From: an uncultured Sphingobacteriia bacterium
GTDB lineage: Bacteria > Bacteroidota > Bacteroidia > Chitinophagales > Chitinophagaceae
Direction: 5' to 3'
Assembly: GCA_945957225.1 (NCBI GenBank)
Contig: CAMFKK010000192.1
Span: 1-5,543, forward strand
Length of the DNA: 5,543 bases
The notes under the pieces were generated by a model, which was given only the letters and a program-made list of their open reading frames with translations, made no database searches and was not told the DNA's origin. The translations under genes were made by a program, and so were the position numbers. Every line of letters begins with the position of its first letter. Within the stretch, counting starts at the first letter, position 1. Below, in pieces: positions 5,491 to 5,543 of this stretch.

Positions 5491-5543
5491 AATTTTATAT
5501 TCCAGGTAACCGATGGAATAATGGGGAATAATGACACTTGTTT
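5487..5543 (-). CDS. C-terminal tail of a probable outer-membrane beta-barrel protein (partial)
   Basis: On the minus strand 18 codons are open from the window edge to a TAG at 5489-5487, reading KQVSLFPIIPSVTWNIKF. The last residues alternate hydrophobic and polar (V, W, I and a terminal F), which fits the C-terminal beta-strand signal recognised by the BAM complex in outer-membrane proteins. The stop overlaps the stop of the convergent secreted-protein gene by two bases. With only 18 residues visible, no family can be named; another minus frame is also open here, so this is a tentative call. Confidence 0.42.
   Translation of the reverse strand, partial: KQVSLFPIIPSVTWNIKF

Noticed and set aside
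5498..5520. TATTCCA/TGGAATA inverted repeat as a terminator for the secreted-protein gene
   Set aside because: The 7-bp stem is AT-rich with a 9-nt loop and no T-run follows; the same bases read well as the tail of a minus-strand protein.

Overview
The window reads as an ordinary housekeeping stretch from a member of the Bacteroidota, probably a Chitinophagaceae-like genome (the family is inference). The base composition is AT-leaning and no gene start has a clear Shine-Dalgarno sequence. Every intergenic region where a promoter is expected carries the Bacteroidota -7 element TAnnTTTG, four exact matches in all. The protein types (Bacteroidota-style arginine decarboxylase, IF3 with a Gly/Arg-rich N-terminus, a secreted Pro/Lys/Thr-linker protein) fit the same phylum.

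Layout. Positions 1-429 (minus) hold the first 143 codons of a biosynthetic arginine decarboxylase (speA), cut by the window edge. Positions 430-561 hold the speA promoter and a strong intrinsic terminator for the ribosomal genes. Positions 562-4068 (minus) hold the conserved translation cluster, transcribed in the order thrS, infC, rpmI, rplT: threonyl-tRNA synthetase, initiation factor IF3 and ribosomal proteins L35 and L20. The cluster appears to be split into two transcription units. infC is followed by a 12-bp inverted repeat, then an array of 7-bp repeats, then a fresh TAnnTTTG promoter and a leader of about 90 nt with several stem-loops before rpmI. Another bulged stem-loop sits between rpmI and rplT. 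These are the natural places for L20-mediated feedback, as known in Proteobacteria and Firmicutes, but the RNA structures here do not match anything I can name.

Positions 4069-4212 are a divergent promoter region serving thrS (minus) and a plus-strand gene at 4213-5490. That gene encodes a secreted 425-residue protein with a signal peptide, an N-terminal probable beta-rich domain, a long low-complexity linker and a C-terminal beta-rich domain. Its -7 element ends five bases before the ATG, so its mRNA is probably leaderless or nearly so. In the last 57 bases the minus strand reads as the C-terminal tail of what looks like an outer-membrane beta-barrel protein, whose stop codon overlaps the stop of the secreted gene.

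I found no mobile element, CRISPR array, tRNA or rRNA, and no evidence of a new multi-gene system. The points worth a second look are regulatory (structured rpmI leader, heptamer array, operon split, leaderless promoter) and the duplicated segment in the secreted protein.
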